Source: Sphingomonas echinoides (GTDB taxonomy: Bacteria; Pseudomonadota; Alphaproteobacteria; Sphingomonadales; Sphingomonadaceae). Taken from it: a DNA stretch of 64,000 nucleotides. The stretch spans positions 59,343 through 123,342 of the forward strand of contig NZ_JAPYKK010000010.1 of NCBI RefSeq assembly GCF_029623395.1, given 5' to 3'. How positions within the stretch are numbered: the stretch's first letter is position 1; the number at the start of each line of letters is the position of its first letter. A program made the translations under genes and the position numbers. Of the stretch, positions 1 to 8,722 are shown piece after piece. The notes beneath the pieces are model-generated. The model was not told the origin of the DNA. It searched no databases and saw only the letters and a list, made by a program, of their open reading frames with translations.

Positions 1-318
1 AAACTCAAGATCGTGCGGCCGATTTCGGTCGAGGATGATTATGTCGGCGCGATCGGGGACAATCGGCGTCTGCTCGTCTTCCCGCTGGCGGAACTGCCCG
101 AGTTGACGCGCGGGCAGGGGGTGCAGTTGATGCGCTTCCGCGACGGTGGTCTGTCCGATGCGATCACATTCGTCTTCGCGAACGGGCTGAGCTGGCCAAT
201 GGGCGGCGACAGCGGTCGTGTTCGGACCGAGACCGATCTCGGCGCTTGGCGGGCGGCGCGGGGTGCTGCCGGGCGGATGCCGCCGAATGGGTTCCCGCGG
301 GACAACCGATTCGGCTGA
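1..318 (+). CDS. parC: DNA topoisomerase IV subunit A, C-terminal end (partial)
   Basis: This is the last 105 codons of a gene that begins before the window. The frame is open from base 1, so the GTG at 13 is an internal codon. The sequence resembles the final beta-propeller blade of ParC: a stretch with AIGDNRRLLVFPLAELPEL, then GQGVQLMRFRDGG, and a tail ending PRDNRF. ParC is the DNA-breaking subunit of topoisomerase IV, which separates daughter chromosomes. The active-site tyrosine and the N-terminal domain lie outside the window. GyrA is the main alternative, but the short basic tail and the GQGVQLMRF pattern fit alphaproteobacterial ParC better. Confidence 0.85.
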   Translation, partial: KLKIVRPISVEDDYVGAIGDNRRLLVFPLAELPELTRGQGVQLMRFRDGGLSDAITFVFANGLSWPMGGDSGRVRTETDLGAWRAARGAAGRMPPNGFPRDNRFG

Positions 319-459
319 CCGGGCGCTTCTGGAAAGCGCAGCCCAGCCGGGGGTGGAGATGGTCTGCGCGCATGAATCCGCCAGCTAAGACCTATACAAA
401 GCCGGCTGAAATTGGCCTTCGCAGCAGCTTATTAACTATTCGACCCTAGCACCGCAGCC

Positions 460-2175
460 ATGGCGCTCAGGACTCATCCTGTCTTGGTAGAAGATCCCGT
501 GGTCGGTGCGCTGATCGCGATGGATAACAATGCCTTGTCGGTCATGCTCGTATCGCGTGCGATCGACTTGCTGCCGATTCCGGCAGCGCTGGTCACGCTC
601 GCGTCGGGCGGGGTGCGGGTCGAAGCGTCCAATACGGCGTTCAACCTCGCGGGGCTTGGCCCGGTCGACCGGCGCCCCTCCCTCATCGTTCAGATCGAGG
701 CGCAAATCGAAACCTTTATCCGCAGCGATGCCTTGCGGACGGAATTTCGAATCGATTTCGGCGACGTAGTCGATGGTCGGCACTATCAGGCGACGCTGGC
801 GCGGTTGATCCGCAACCCTGAACAACGCTGCATCCTGACGCTGGTCGATCAGACCGCCGAGTTGCGCACCGAACATAATTTGCGCCGCGAGATGCTGACC
901 GACAGCCTGACCGGCCTACCTAATCGCGCTGGGTTCAGCGACCGGCTCGAAACGCTGATCGAAAACCCGCTGACGCGTGATCGCTACGCGGTGCTGGTGA
1001 TCGATCTCGACCGGTTCAGCCGAGTCAATGCGTGCCTCGGATCGATGGCGGGGGACGAACTGCTCATCACCGTGGCGCGGCGCCTGAAGGGGGCCCTTCG
1101 CGCGCAGGATGTGCTCGCGCGCACCGGGGGCGATGAATTCGCGATTCTCTTGACCCTCGAGGATGGCGCGATCGATGCGGAGCATGTCTCCAAACGTATT
1201 TTTGGCGCGCTTTCGACGCCGTTTCGCTTGTCCGATTTCGAAATCCGCGTGGCCTGTTCGATAGGCATTGCGTTCGGCGCGGCAGAGATCGACGATGCCG
1301 AGGAACTGATCCGCCACGCGCAGTTCGCAGTGAAGCGGTCGAAAGTGACCGGCAAGTCGGAGGCATACCAGACCCAGGCGTTCGACATCGCGCGCGAACA
1401 ATTCGGGATTGAAACCGCGCTTCGCCGGGCGATCGAGCGCGGGCAATTGCGGTTGTGCTATCAGCCGATCATCGATCTCGCGACGGGCAAGCTCGTCGCG
1501 TTCGAAGCGCTCGCGCGGTGGCGCGACGAGGTCGGCACCGAATATTCGCCGAACGATTTCATCCCCGTTGCAGAAGAATCCGGGCTGATTGTTCCGCTTG
1601 GTCGCTGGGCAATTCAGGAGGCGGCGGCGACATTGGCCGGTTGGGACGCGCGGCTTGGCGGGGATTGCGGCATCAAGCTCGCGGTCAATTTGTCGGCGAT
1701 CCAGTTGCAGCGGGATTCGATCGCGGCGGTCGTGCAGGCCGCGCTGGATTGCAACGGCCTGAGCGGACAGCGCTTCACGCTCGAGCTCACCGAAAGCGCG
1801 CTGGTCACCGATCCCGATCGCATTGCCGGAATCATGCAGGCGCTAAAGGCACTTGGCACGACGATCGCGATGGATGATTTCGGGACAGGCTATTCGAACC
1901 TCGCCTACCTCCAAAAACTTCCGATCGACGTGCTCAAGATCGATCGCAGCTTTGTGACCGGAATGCTCGCCGACCGTGACAAGATCGCGATCGTCCGTGC
2001 GATCCTGAGCCTCGCGCAGGCGCTTGGGATGAAGACCACCGCCGAGGGCGTCGAGACGATCGAATTGTCACAGACACTCGCGGCTTTGGGCTGCACCTTC
2101 GGGCAGGGCTATTATTATGCTCGCCCGTTGGAAGCGGAGGCGGCCTATACGATGCTGCTTGAGCGCCGCCACTGA
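460..2175 (+). CDS. GGDEF-EAL cyclic-di-GMP signalling protein
   Basis: The 571-residue product has a PAS-like N-terminal part (about 30-135) and then a GGDEF domain with intact GGDEF at about 223-227. RxxD (RAQD) lies five residues upstream, which is the product-inhibition I-site. An EAL domain follows, with FEALARW near 348 and DDFGTGYS near 472. Such proteins make (GGDEF) or degrade (EAL) cyclic di-GMP. Both halves keep their signature motifs, so either or both activities are possible. There is no clear membrane segment or signal peptide, so it is probably cytoplasmic. No strong Shine-Dalgarno sequence is seen at 460, and an in-frame ATG at 520 is an alternative start. It stands alone between parC and a convergent gene. 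Confidence 0.92.
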   Translation: MALRTHPVLVEDPVVGALIAMDNNALSVMLVSRAIDLLPIPAALVTLASGGVRVEASNTAFNLAGLGPVDRRPSLIVQIEAQIETFIRSDALRTEFRIDFGDVVDGRHYQATLARLIRNPEQRCILTLVDQTAELRTEHNLRREMLTDSLTGLPNRAGFSDRLETLIENPLTRDRYAVLVIDLDRFSRVNACLGSMAGDELLITVARRLKGALRAQDVLARTGGDEFAILLTLEDGAIDAEHVSKRIFGALSTPFRLSDFEIRVACSIGIAFGAAEIDDAEELIRHAQFAVKRSKVTGKSEAYQTQAFDIAREQFGIETALRRAIERGQLRLCYQPIIDLATGKLVAFEALARWRDEVGTEYSPNDFIPVAEESGLIVPLGRWAIQEAAATLAGWDARLGGDCGIKLAVNLSAIQLQRDSIAAVVQAALDCNGLSGQRFTLELTESALVTDPDRIAGIMQALKALGTTIAMDDFGTGYSNLAYLQKLPIDVLKIDRSFVTGMLADRDKIAIVRAILSLAQALGMKTTAEGVETIELSQTLAALGCTFGQGYYYARPLEAEAAYTMLLERRH

Positions 2176-3362
2176 TCGACCGCCTCGTCGGCGAGTTGCG
2201 CGGTGCGCTCGGCGTCCGGGAAACCCTCCGCGATCCACGCATTTTCGACTTCGCGGAGCATCCGCGCAACGTCCGGCCCCTTGCCGACGCCGCGCTGGAC
2301 CAGCGCGCCGCCGGTCAGCGGGAAGGCGGGGATCGCGAACGCCGCGATTGCTCGTGCGCCGTCCACCGCTGGCGTTCCAGAGGTCGTCAACAACCAGCGA
2401 TCGAGTGCACCATCGCGACCTAGGCGATATGTCAGTTCCGGCGGCGTGCCTCCAGGCGCACCCAGCGCAGAGACGATCCGCTTGCGCTGTGCATTCGACA
2501 GTTTCAGGCGATTGGCGATCGCCTCGCCAAGTGCAGTGTCCCGCGGGAGGAGCGCGGCAAGCCGTCGCAAAGGGTCGGGCTTCAGGTCCGCAGCGGCTTC
2601 ATAGCCCGCGACCTCGGCCAATTTGGCGACGCCCGCGATCGAGATTTCCGGCAACACCGGCAGCAGGATGTCGTGCGCGATCATCAGTTCGAGCGTGGCC
2701 ACCGCGCCTTGCGCGACGAGCAGCTTGAGCAGCTCGGCCGCGATTCTTTCCCGCGACAAGGCCATCAGGTCATTCGCGCGCGCCGTGCAGGCCGCGAGCG
2801 CCGCCGCATCCGGTAGGCTGCCGAACCGCGCGTGAAAGCGGAAGAATCGCAGAATGCGCAGATGATCTTCCGCAATCCGCTGCAAGGGATCGCCGATAAA
2901 ACGGACACGCCCCGCGGCGAGATCGTCGATCCCGCCGAAATAATCGAAGATTTCGCCGCTGGCGGGGTCGGCATAGAGCGCATTGATCGTGAAATCGCGG
3001 CGTGCGGCATCCTCGCGCCAGTCGTCGGTGAAGGCGACGACGGCATGGCGCCCATCGGTCGCCAGGTCGCGCCGCAGGGTCGTGACCTCGACCGGCCCAT
3101 CCGACAGGACCGCGGTGATCGTGCCGTGTGCCAAGCCGGTGGGAACCGCCTTGACGCGGGCGCGCTGAAGCGCCGCTAAAACGTCTTCTGGCGCCTGACG
3201 AGTCGCAAGGTCGATGTCGGACACCGGGCAGCCGAGCAACGTGTCGCGCACCGCACCCCCGACGACGCGCGTATCGCCCCCGTCCGCGCCGAGGACCCGG
3301 CACAACGCCTGCAATTCTTCGCGGTCACGCCAGCCTGCCGCGGGAAGAGTCACCCGTTCCAT
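2145..3362 (-). CDS. CCA tRNA nucleotidyltransferase / poly(A) polymerase family
   Basis: This 405-residue class II nucleotidyltransferase would add or repair the 3' CCA end of tRNAs. The active-site signature is visible: GGAVRD at 35-40 and the DID metal-binding pair at 49-51. An RRDFTINAL motif and the RILRFFRFHARFG region follow. The start is the ATG at 3362, because the open frame upstream is unlike the family and lies inside the Nudix gene. The gene overlaps the 3' end of that Nudix gene by 13 bases, so the two are probably translationally coupled. Its own 3' end overlaps the convergent GGDEF-EAL gene by about 30 bases. Sequence alone does not separate CCA-adding from poly(A) polymerase activity, but the alphaproteobacterial context favours CCA. 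Confidence 0.9.
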   Translation of the reverse strand: MERVTLPAAGWRDREELQALCRVLGADGGDTRVVGGAVRDTLLGCPVSDIDLATRQAPEDVLAALQRARVKAVPTGLAHGTITAVLSDGPVEVTTLRRDLATDGRHAVVAFTDDWREDAARRDFTINALYADPASGEIFDYFGGIDDLAAGRVRFIGDPLQRIAEDHLRILRFFRFHARFGSLPDAAALAACTARANDLMALSRERIAAELLKLLVAQGAVATLELMIAHDILLPVLPEISIAGVAKLAEVAGYEAAADLKPDPLRRLAALLPRDTALGEAIANRLKLSNAQRKRIVSALGAPGGTPPELTYRLGRDGALDRWLLTTSGTPAVDGARAIAAFAIPAFPLTGGALVQRGVGKGPDVARMLREVENAWIAEGFPDAERTAQLADEAVDQWRRSSSIV

Positions 3363-3949
3363 CGCAACCGCCGCGACAGGTTGACGATCATTGCCGCGGT
3401 CGCGCCCCAGATACGGTGCTCCCCCCACAGGATCTCGTAATAATGGCGATTGCGCCCCTGCCATTCGACACTCGTTTCGATGTGGTTGCCCGAATCGAGC
3501 AGGAAATCGAGCGGCACTTCGAAGACGGCCGCGACTTCCGCTGGATTGGGTGTCAGCACCAGGTCCGGCGGGACGACGCCGATCACCGGGGTCACTTCGA
3601 ATCCGGTGATGGTGCGATAGCGATCTGCCTCGCCGACGATCCTAACGGCGGCGCGGGGGAGCGCGATTTCCTCCTCCGCCTCGCGCAGCGCTGCGGCGAC
3701 CGGGTCGGCATCACCGGGGTCGATCCGGCCACCAGGGAAGGCGACCTGTCCCGCATGGCGTGTCATCGTATCGGTACGCCGAGTGAGGATGACCCCGGGC
3801 GCCGCGCGGTCGGTCACCGGCACCAGCACCGCCGCCTGTGTCAGCACGGAGGGAAGCAGATCGTGATCGACATGGTCGCCGGTGAGCAGCACGGCATCGA
3901 CCGAAGACCCAGCGGTCAGCGCGTGACGGAGTCGTTCGACCAGCGTCAT
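3350..3949 (-). CDS. Nudix hydrolase, CoA-pyrophosphatase-like
   Basis: The 199-residue protein carries a Nudix box at about 73-95: GGRIDPGD, then ALREAEEEIAL. It is preceded by HAGQVAFPGG, a pattern typical of the CoA pyrophosphatase (NudL/YeaB) subgroup. Such enzymes hydrolyse CoA or related nucleotide pyrophosphates in the cytoplasm and need Mg2+ or Mn2+ bound by the glutamates of the box. The start chosen is the ATG at 3949, which forms an ATGA overlap with the stop of the DUF1285 gene upstream. A longer open frame to 3988 would extend into that gene and lacks family similarity. It lies in a minus-strand run with the CCA enzyme downstream. Confidence 0.85.
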   Translation of the reverse strand: MTLVERLRHALTAGSSVDAVLLTGDHVDHDLLPSVLTQAAVLVPVTDRAAPGVILTRRTDTMTRHAGQVAFPGGRIDPGDADPVAAALREAEEEIALPRAAVRIVGEADRYRTITGFEVTPVIGVVPPDLVLTPNPAEVAAVFEVPLDFLLDSGNHIETSVEWQGRNRHYYEILWGEHRIWGATAAMIVNLSRRLRWNG

Positions 3950-4512
3950 TCGACTGGCTCGATCGAGAAGAACGTCCCGGCGCTCCAAACCCCCGGCGGC
4001 GTGTCGCCCCCGTCGATCGCGCGTTGTGCCAGATCGTAATAGACGGCGCGCGCGATTACTGCGTCCAGGCCACCGCGGACCCGCAGATACGGGCGTGGGC
4101 CGTCCTCGCCAGGTTCGAACCGCAAGGGATGGTCGGCATCCGCCGTCACGATGTCGCCCGTGTTGAGCCGAAACGCGAGCACTGCATCACGACCGTCGCG
4201 TTCCACCTTCATCTCGACCGCAACGAACGGCGCGTCCTCCACGACGATGTCGAGCTTTTCAACCGGCGTCACAAGGACATAGCCGCCATCCGGTTCGCGT
4301 CGGAGGATCGTCGAGAACAAGCGCACCATTGCCGGGCGACCGATCGGGGACCCCTGGTGAAACCAAGTGCCGTCCCGCGCGATGCGCATTTCGCTGTCGC
4401 CGCAATGAGTCGGGTTCCAACGCTCGACTGGGGGCAGTTTATGGTCTTCGGCCAGCCGGGCGATGTCGGCGAGCGATAAGGACGAAAGATCGGGGATCGG
4501 CTCCATGGGCAT
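3946..4512 (-). CDS. DUF1285 family protein
   Basis: This cytoplasmic-looking protein of 188 residues has the DUF1285 pattern: PPVERWNPTHCGDSEMRI, then GTWFHQGSPIGRPAMVRLFS and YVLVTPVEKLDIVVEDAPF. The family is widespread in Proteobacteria and has no firmly established role. Two nearby ATG codons (4512 and 4506) are possible starts and neither has a strong ribosome site. The open frame upstream of 4512 does not look like the family. Its stop overlaps the start of the Nudix gene (ATGA), which suggests one transcript with the Nudix and CCA genes. Confidence 0.85.
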   Translation of the reverse strand: MPMEPIPDLSSLSLADIARLAEDHKLPPVERWNPTHCGDSEMRIARDGTWFHQGSPIGRPAMVRLFSTILRREPDGGYVLVTPVEKLDIVVEDAPFVAVEMKVERDGRDAVLAFRLNTGDIVTADADHPLRFEPGEDGPRPYLRVRGGLDAVIARAVYYDLAQRAIDGGDTPPGVWSAGTFFSIEPVE

Positions 4513-4580
4513 GCCGACGGCGGTAGGACAGCGGGATGCGGGCGTAAAGCGGTGGCTGCGCGAAGTGCCTCGAACGCCGG

Positions 4581-5180
4581 TCAAGCCAGCGCATGGATCC
4601 GGGGGCAAAGCATTCCGGCGCGGGCAGGAACCCCCGCGCCCCGCGCCAGCAAGCGGTGCGGCTCGACCGGGCCCGGGACACGCCACTGGGCCGTGCGGCT
4701 GGCATCGAAACCGAAGAAGCGTCCATAATATTCCGGATCGCCGATCAACGTAAGCGCATCGCCAAGCCCTTCCTGCGCTGCTGCGTCCAGCGCCCGGTTG
4801 GTCAGCATTCGCCCGATCCCGCCGTGTTGATGCGCCGGGTCGACCGCGACCGGTCCAATCTGCACCATCGCCACATCGTTTCCGGCATCACAGGCGAAGC
4901 GAACGGGCCAACACTGAATCGTCCCCAGCAGGGATTCTTGTGACAGCGCAGCGAAACTCAGTGCCGGGAGGACGGGCATCCCTTTCCGGATCCGGTATGC
5001 CGTCCTGTCGTGGCGCTCGACACCAAAGGCCTGATCGAGCAGGCGCTCGACGCGCTCGGACGCGATGTCGGCAATCGGGACGATAGTGATCGGGCTATCG
5101 ATCTTTGCGGCGACCACAGGCGAGTCCTCACCGCGTCCGGTCCCGGATGAACCGACGGGGCGGGGCGCTTTAGCCGTCAT
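4581..5180 (-). CDS. GNAT family N-acetyltransferase
   Basis: The 199-residue protein resembles the YhbS-type GNAT enzymes. After an N-terminal extension of about 28 residues it has the fold core, with a central strand VQIGPVAVDPAHQHGGIGRML. This matches GNAT motif A (Q/R-x-x-G-x-G/A) that holds the acetyl-CoA pyrophosphate, and a later YYGRFFGFDAS segment is typical of motif B. The substrate cannot be told from the sequence. The ATG at 5180 is used. The gene ends about 70 bases before the DUF1285 start on the same strand, so it may head that transcript. Confidence 0.82.
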   Translation of the reverse strand: MTAKAPRPVGSSGTGRGEDSPVVAAKIDSPITIVPIADIASERVERLLDQAFGVERHDRTAYRIRKGMPVLPALSFAALSQESLLGTIQCWPVRFACDAGNDVAMVQIGPVAVDPAHQHGGIGRMLTNRALDAAAQEGLGDALTLIGDPEYYGRFFGFDASRTAQWRVPGPVEPHRLLARGAGVPARAGMLCPRIHALA

Positions 5181-5251
5181 GGCGTCGAACGCAAGAAAGA
5201 AGCGGTCCTGGTCATGTGGCTATTAAATCCCGTTGGCGTGCCGCGGCGGCG

Positions 5252-5275
5252 GCGTCAGGACGGTTCCCCTGACGC
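5252..5275. promoter_or_regulatory. inverted repeat between divergent genes
   Basis: GCGTCAGG at 5252-5259 is matched by CCTGACGC at 5268-5275 with an 8-base spacer. It lies between the divergent GNAT gene and folB-like gene. It could be an operator or an RNA hairpin in the 5' leader of the folB-like gene. Nothing identifies a regulator. Confidence 0.25.
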
Positions 5276-5336
5276 GCCGATCTGCTATGGCGCGCGCGCG
5301 TCCCTTTTATGACGTGACCGAAGTGAAGGGCTTTCC

Positions 5337-5708
5337 TTGGACGACCGACTGACGCTCAACGTGCACGACCTTGAAGTGCAGGTGCTGACCGGAATCTATT
5401 CCGAGGAGACGCATTTGCCGCAACCGCTGCGCATCTCGCTGACGGTCGACCTGATGATGGCGGAGCGCTATACGCCCGATACGCCGCTGAGTGCCTCGAA
5501 GAATTACCTCGATTTGAAGCATGCGGCGACCACCGCTCTGCCGGAAGGCGTGCACTTTACGCTGATCGAAGCGGTGGCCGACCACATTTGCGAAACGCTG
5601 TTCCTGCAGGACCGGCGCGTGACGCGGGTCGAAGTGACCATCGTCAAGCTCGCGATTGCAGAGGCGGGGGAATCGATCGGGATCACGTTGACGCGGCACC
5701 GCCGGTGA
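5337..5708 (+). CDS. folB: dihydroneopterin aldolase family protein (FolB-like)
   Basis: The 123-residue protein matches the FolB fold. It has a first strand with EVQVLTGIYSEETHLPQPL, corresponding to the G-(I/V)-Y-x-x-E substrate-binding region, then SKNYLDLKH. A VTRVEVTIVKLAIAEAGES segment contains the lysine expected for catalysis. FolB cleaves dihydroneopterin to hydroxymethyl-dihydropterin in folate synthesis and forms octamers of about 120-residue chains, so the length fits. The start is TTG at 5337, because GAAGGG sits six bases upstream and no ATG or GTG lies in frame nearby. A truncated SDR-like gene follows four bases downstream, probably cotranscribed. Other folate genes are not seen here. 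Confidence 0.82.
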   Translation: MDDRLTLNVHDLEVQVLTGIYSEETHLPQPLRISLTVDLMMAERYTPDTPLSASKNYLDLKHAATTALPEGVHFTLIEAVADHICETLFLQDRRVTRVEVTIVKLAIAEAGESIGITLTRHRR

Positions 5709-5712
5709 CCGC

Positions 5713-6042
5713 GTGCTGCTGAACGAGGCGGTGGGTGCCGCGCTTCCGGCAACGACTGCGCTCGTCGTGGCAGACGCGGATGCTGTCTTGGTAGATGTGC
5801 TGGCGCGGCTTCGGGGGGCGGCCGCGGACGAGGCGATCGTCGTGCTGATCCAGCCCGACTTCGCGGCAATCGACCGGGCGATGCTGATCGCGGCACTTGG
5901 GCCACTCGCGCTCGAGCTTGCGCCCAGACGGATCAACGCCATTTCGCTGGCGGATGGCGCTGCGAGCGAACGCGTTGTGGCTGCCGCCCGCTATTTAGCA
6001 TTTGCGCGTTCTACCACCGGGCAGAGTCTCGTCGTCGGCTAA
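5713..6042 (+). CDS. truncated SDR-like Rossmann-fold protein
   Basis: The 109-residue product resembles only the C-terminal half of a short-chain dehydrogenase. The segment LALELAPRRINAISL is the typical part after the active site, and ARYLAFARSTTGQSLVVG is the usual end. The N-terminal nucleotide-binding glycine motif and the YxxxK catalytic pair are absent. The frame is intact and starts at GTG 5713, four bases after the folB-like stop. It is therefore likely an expressed partner rather than decay. Folate pathways in some bacteria use an SDR (FolM), so a regulatory or structural role with FolB is a guess. No catalytic function is claimed. Confidence 0.65.
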   Translation: MLLNEAVGAALPATTALVVADADAVLVDVLARLRGAAADEAIVVLIQPDFAAIDRAMLIAALGPLALELAPRRINAISLADGAASERVVAAARYLAFARSTTGQSLVVG

Positions 6043-6073
6043 GCCGGCAGAAGCGGTGCCCCTGCCGCAGCGA

Positions 6074-6946
6074 TCACTGTCCTGCTGGGTTAGCCCTTCG
6101 ACCGCAGGGGCCTAGGCCGCTCAGAACCGTTGCATAATCTTCCCGTACAATCGCATTGTCGGCTTCGCTCCCGTGAAGTGCAGTATCGGGCATGGCGGCC
6201 GGCAAGCTGCACGCGAGCCGGTACCACAGCAGCGTCTCCCGGGGCGGGGGCGGGGCGGCCTGATCGACGACTTCGCTCAACGCTACCGACCACCGCGGCG
6301 GCTGGTCGGGCTGGCGCTGGACGTTGAGCGAGATCGGGCGGTGATCCGTCGTCGTGAGGAAGATTTGCGTCTCCCCTTCGCCAGGCAGAGCGCCCGCCGC
6401 GTAGAAGGCGTTGCCAATCCCGGTGACCGTTGGTGGCGCATCCGGCGCCAGCACTTCACGCACGATCCGCCGCGTGAGGGCATCATTGGTTGGCGTCCAA
6501 TTGCGTTGCGCATCCGACCGGACCAGCTGAATCTGCCCCTGGTTGTTCGCCACGCCGCGCGCGAACAGCAAGACACGCATCTTGCGGTAGCGCGGCGGTC
6601 GACCACGCGAATCCAGTGGAACGTCGATCGTATACCCGATTCTCGGCGGAACGGCGCCCGTTCCGCGAATCAGAGCCGTTACGTCTGCCTCGATATAAAG
6701 CCGAACCGCATTTTGTAGGACATCTGGAGCCTCGGCCGGTTTCAGCCGAACTTGGCTTCTTATGGTCGCATCGATGATCACCGGAGAGGCGATGACCAGA
6801 TCGGCATAATCCGAATAGGGTACAGCGGGGGTCTCAACCGAAACCGCGGATTCCGGCGCAATTGGAGCTGTTTGCTGTAGCGCGGCGAAGCTCGGCGTCG
6901 CTGCCAGAACGCAGGTGGCAAGCAGCCATTTCATCGGGTGAGTCAT
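6074..6946 (-). CDS. exported protein of unknown function, sphingomonad type
   Basis: The product of about 290 residues has a cleavable signal peptide (MKWLLATCVLAATPSFA, cut after the last Ala). The mature part has alternating strands and no recognised catalytic motif. It contains segments such as DLVIASPVIIDATIRSQ and RKMRVLLFARGV, a pattern seen in conserved sphingomonad proteins of unknown role. The start is ATG 6946 or 6934, since the open frame upstream to 6997 adds residues before the signal peptide. It is divergent from tonB, so a shared control region lies between 6947 and 7168. A periplasmic location is inferred from the signal peptide. Confidence 0.7.
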   Translation of the reverse strand: MTHPMKWLLATCVLAATPSFAALQQTAPIAPESAVSVETPAVPYSDYADLVIASPVIIDATIRSQVRLKPAEAPDVLQNAVRLYIEADVTALIRGTGAVPPRIGYTIDVPLDSRGRPPRYRKMRVLLFARGVANNQGQIQLVRSDAQRNWTPTNDALTRRIVREVLAPDAPPTVTGIGNAFYAAGALPGEGETQIFLTTTDHRPISLNVQRQPDQPPRWSVALSEVVDQAAPPPPRETLLWYRLACSLPAAMPDTALHGSEADNAIVREDYATVLSGLGPCGRRANPAGQ

Positions 6947-7066
6947 GGCGATCCGATACCCGACCGTGCCAGTTTTAAACAGAAATAATTCTGCCATGCT
7001 TAGCTTGTACGTTTGTTGCGTGAGACAAAGCGTTTGCGTCGTGGTTTTTGGCGCGATAGAGGTTGT

Positions 7067-7100
7067 GGCCTGTCCAGGATATATTAACCCATGACAGGCC
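7067..7100. promoter_or_regulatory. inverted repeat upstream of tonB
   Basis: GGCCTGTC at 7067-7074 and GACAGGCC at 7093-7100 form perfect 8-base arms around an AT-rich centre that contains TATATTAA (7080-7087). The site is about 70 bases before the tonB start and within the divergent intergenic region. It may be an operator overlapping a promoter, or a leader hairpin. The regulator is unknown. Confidence 0.35.
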
Positions 7101-7168
7101 GGATAACGAGCGGACGTTACGGATCGGGCTTGGACCGTCGTGCCGGAAAAGAGGAGTTTCGTTTCTGA

Positions 7169-7843
7169 ATGGCTTACGCTGATCGCAATACAAGTGGCAG
7201 CCGCGCCGTGTCGATCGTGATCGTTTCGATCATCGTCGCGCTGTTCGCGTGGGGCTTCGTGAACGGTCTGACCTTCAAATACATTAAGAAGGTTACCGAG
7301 AAGTTAAACACGTTCGACGTCGTCGAGCCGCCACCGCCGCCGCCTGACAAGCCGCCGCCCCCGCCGCCTGAACAGCCGCAGCTGCAGACCCCGCCGGTCG
7401 TGTCGCCGCCGCCGATCGTGCGCGTGCAGGCTCCGCCGCCGCCGGTCACCACCGTCATCACCCCGCCGCCAAGCGCACCCATTACGGTTGTCGCCGCTGC
7501 GCCAGCACCCGTGCCCGTACCGGCTCCACCGGCGGCTCCGGTCGTCAGCAAGGCAGCTGGTCCCAAGGGTAACCCGGCCGACTGGATCACCAACGACGAT
7601 TATCCGTCCGATGCGCTGAGCGCAGAGGCGCAGGGTACGACGAAGATCCGTTGGGACATCAGTCCCGCAGGCCGTGTCGAGAATTGCACGATCGTCTCCT
7701 CCAGCGGCAACTCGTCGCTCGATCGCGCGGCTTGCAGCGCCTTGACGCGGCGTGGGCGCTACTCGCCTGCGCTCGACCAGAGCGGTGCGCCGATGCGGAC
7801 CAGTGGCCAATCGCGCAACGTCGTCTGGCGTCTGCCCGAATAA
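7169..7843 (+). CDS. tonB: TonB energy-transducing protein
   Basis: The 224-residue protein has the TonB layout. A short N-terminal cytoplasmic tail is followed by one membrane helix at about 13-34. A long proline-rich spacer covers about 50-125, with EPPPPPPDKPPPPPPEQ and later Ala-Pro-Val repeats. A C-terminal TonB domain of about 90 residues contains EAQGTTKIRWDISPAGRVENCTIVSSS by type (SxG then strand, helix, strand). TonB carries proton-motive energy from ExbBD to outer-membrane receptors, and two such receptors are encoded in this window. It heads the tonB-exbB-exbD-exbD cluster. An AGAGGAG-like ribosome site precedes the ATG. Confidence 0.93.
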   Translation: MAYADRNTSGSRAVSIVIVSIIVALFAWGFVNGLTFKYIKKVTEKLNTFDVVEPPPPPPDKPPPPPPEQPQLQTPPVVSPPPIVRVQAPPPPVTTVITPPPSAPITVVAAAPAPVPVPAPPAAPVVSKAAGPKGNPADWITNDDYPSDALSAEAQGTTKIRWDISPAGRVENCTIVSSSGNSSLDRAACSALTRRGRYSPALDQSGAPMRTSGQSRNVVWRLPE

Positions 7844-7906
7844 TCATCCGGCCGTGCGGCTCCCGGCGGGTCGCACGGCTTTTCAATCGAGAAGGAAGTA
7901 CCCTCA

Positions 7907-8713
7907 ATGTCGACCACCATCCTCGCCGCCGGAGCATCGGCTGCAGACAACTTCGGCTTCATGAACGCAATGAAGCAGGGCGGCCCCGTCACGTGGACGA
8001 CTGCTGCGATCCTGACGATCTTCCTGTTCTTCACGCTCTACATTCTGTTCACCAAGATTTTCGAGCAGCAGAAGATCATCAACCAGGGCCGTCGCGTCCG
8101 GGCGACCTTCTGGAACTCGAACTCGCTGAAGGAAGGCGCTGCAAAGCTCGAGAAGAACTCGGCCTACAAGCAGATCGTCGACGACGGCATCGCGGCACAA
8201 GAGCAGCACGGTCGCCTGACCGATCCGGTCGAAGCACATGACTGGCTCCACGGTTCGCTGTCGCGTTCGGAAGCCATCATCAACTCGCAGCTGGGTGGCG
8301 GTCTCGCCTTTCTCGCAACGGTCGGCGCAACCGCACCGTTCGTGGGTCTGTTCGGTACGGTGCTTGGTATTTACCGCGCACTGATCGGCATCGGCCAGGC
8401 TGGCCAGGCATCGATCGACAAGGTCGCAGGCCCGGTCGGTGAGTCGCTGATCATGACCGCCTTCGGTCTGGTCGTCGCGGTTCCCGCAGTGCTCGCGTTC
8501 AACTATCTGCAGCGCCGCAACAAGGCGATCGCAGAGCATCTGAGCGCGTTCTCGACCGACGTTCTGGGCTACCTTGCTTCGAACGGCGCCGTCCGCCCGG
8601 CCGCTCCGCGCACCGCATCGGCCAAGGGTGCCGCTGTCGTTGGCGGCACGAAGGCTGCTGCTCCTGCAACGACCACCGCCGGCCAGGCTGGTGGCGTTCA
8701 GACGCGCGTCTAA
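7907..8713 (+). CDS. exbB: ExbB/TolQ/MotA proton-channel protein
   Basis: The 268-residue product has the ExbB arrangement. An N-terminal periplasmic stretch precedes a first membrane helix at about 28-50. A cytoplasmic loop of about 70 residues follows, then two more helices near 126-150 and 172-196. The conserved ATVGATAPFVGLFGTVLGIY segment marks the MotA/TolQ/ExbB family. ExbB pentamers surround ExbD dimers and use proton flow to drive TonB. The C-terminal 40 residues are Ala/Thr-rich and low in complexity. It follows tonB by 63 bases, and an intrinsic-terminator-like hairpin lies just after its stop. Confidence 0.93.
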   Translation: MSTTILAAGASAADNFGFMNAMKQGGPVTWTTAAILTIFLFFTLYILFTKIFEQQKIINQGRRVRATFWNSNSLKEGAAKLEKNSAYKQIVDDGIAAQEQHGRLTDPVEAHDWLHGSLSRSEAIINSQLGGGLAFLATVGATAPFVGLFGTVLGIYRALIGIGQAGQASIDKVAGPVGESLIMTAFGLVVAVPAVLAFNYLQRRNKAIAEHLSAFSTDVLGYLASNGAVRPAAPRTASAKGAAVVGGTKAAAPATTTAGQAGGVQTRV

Positions 8714-8722
8714 GAACGACCC

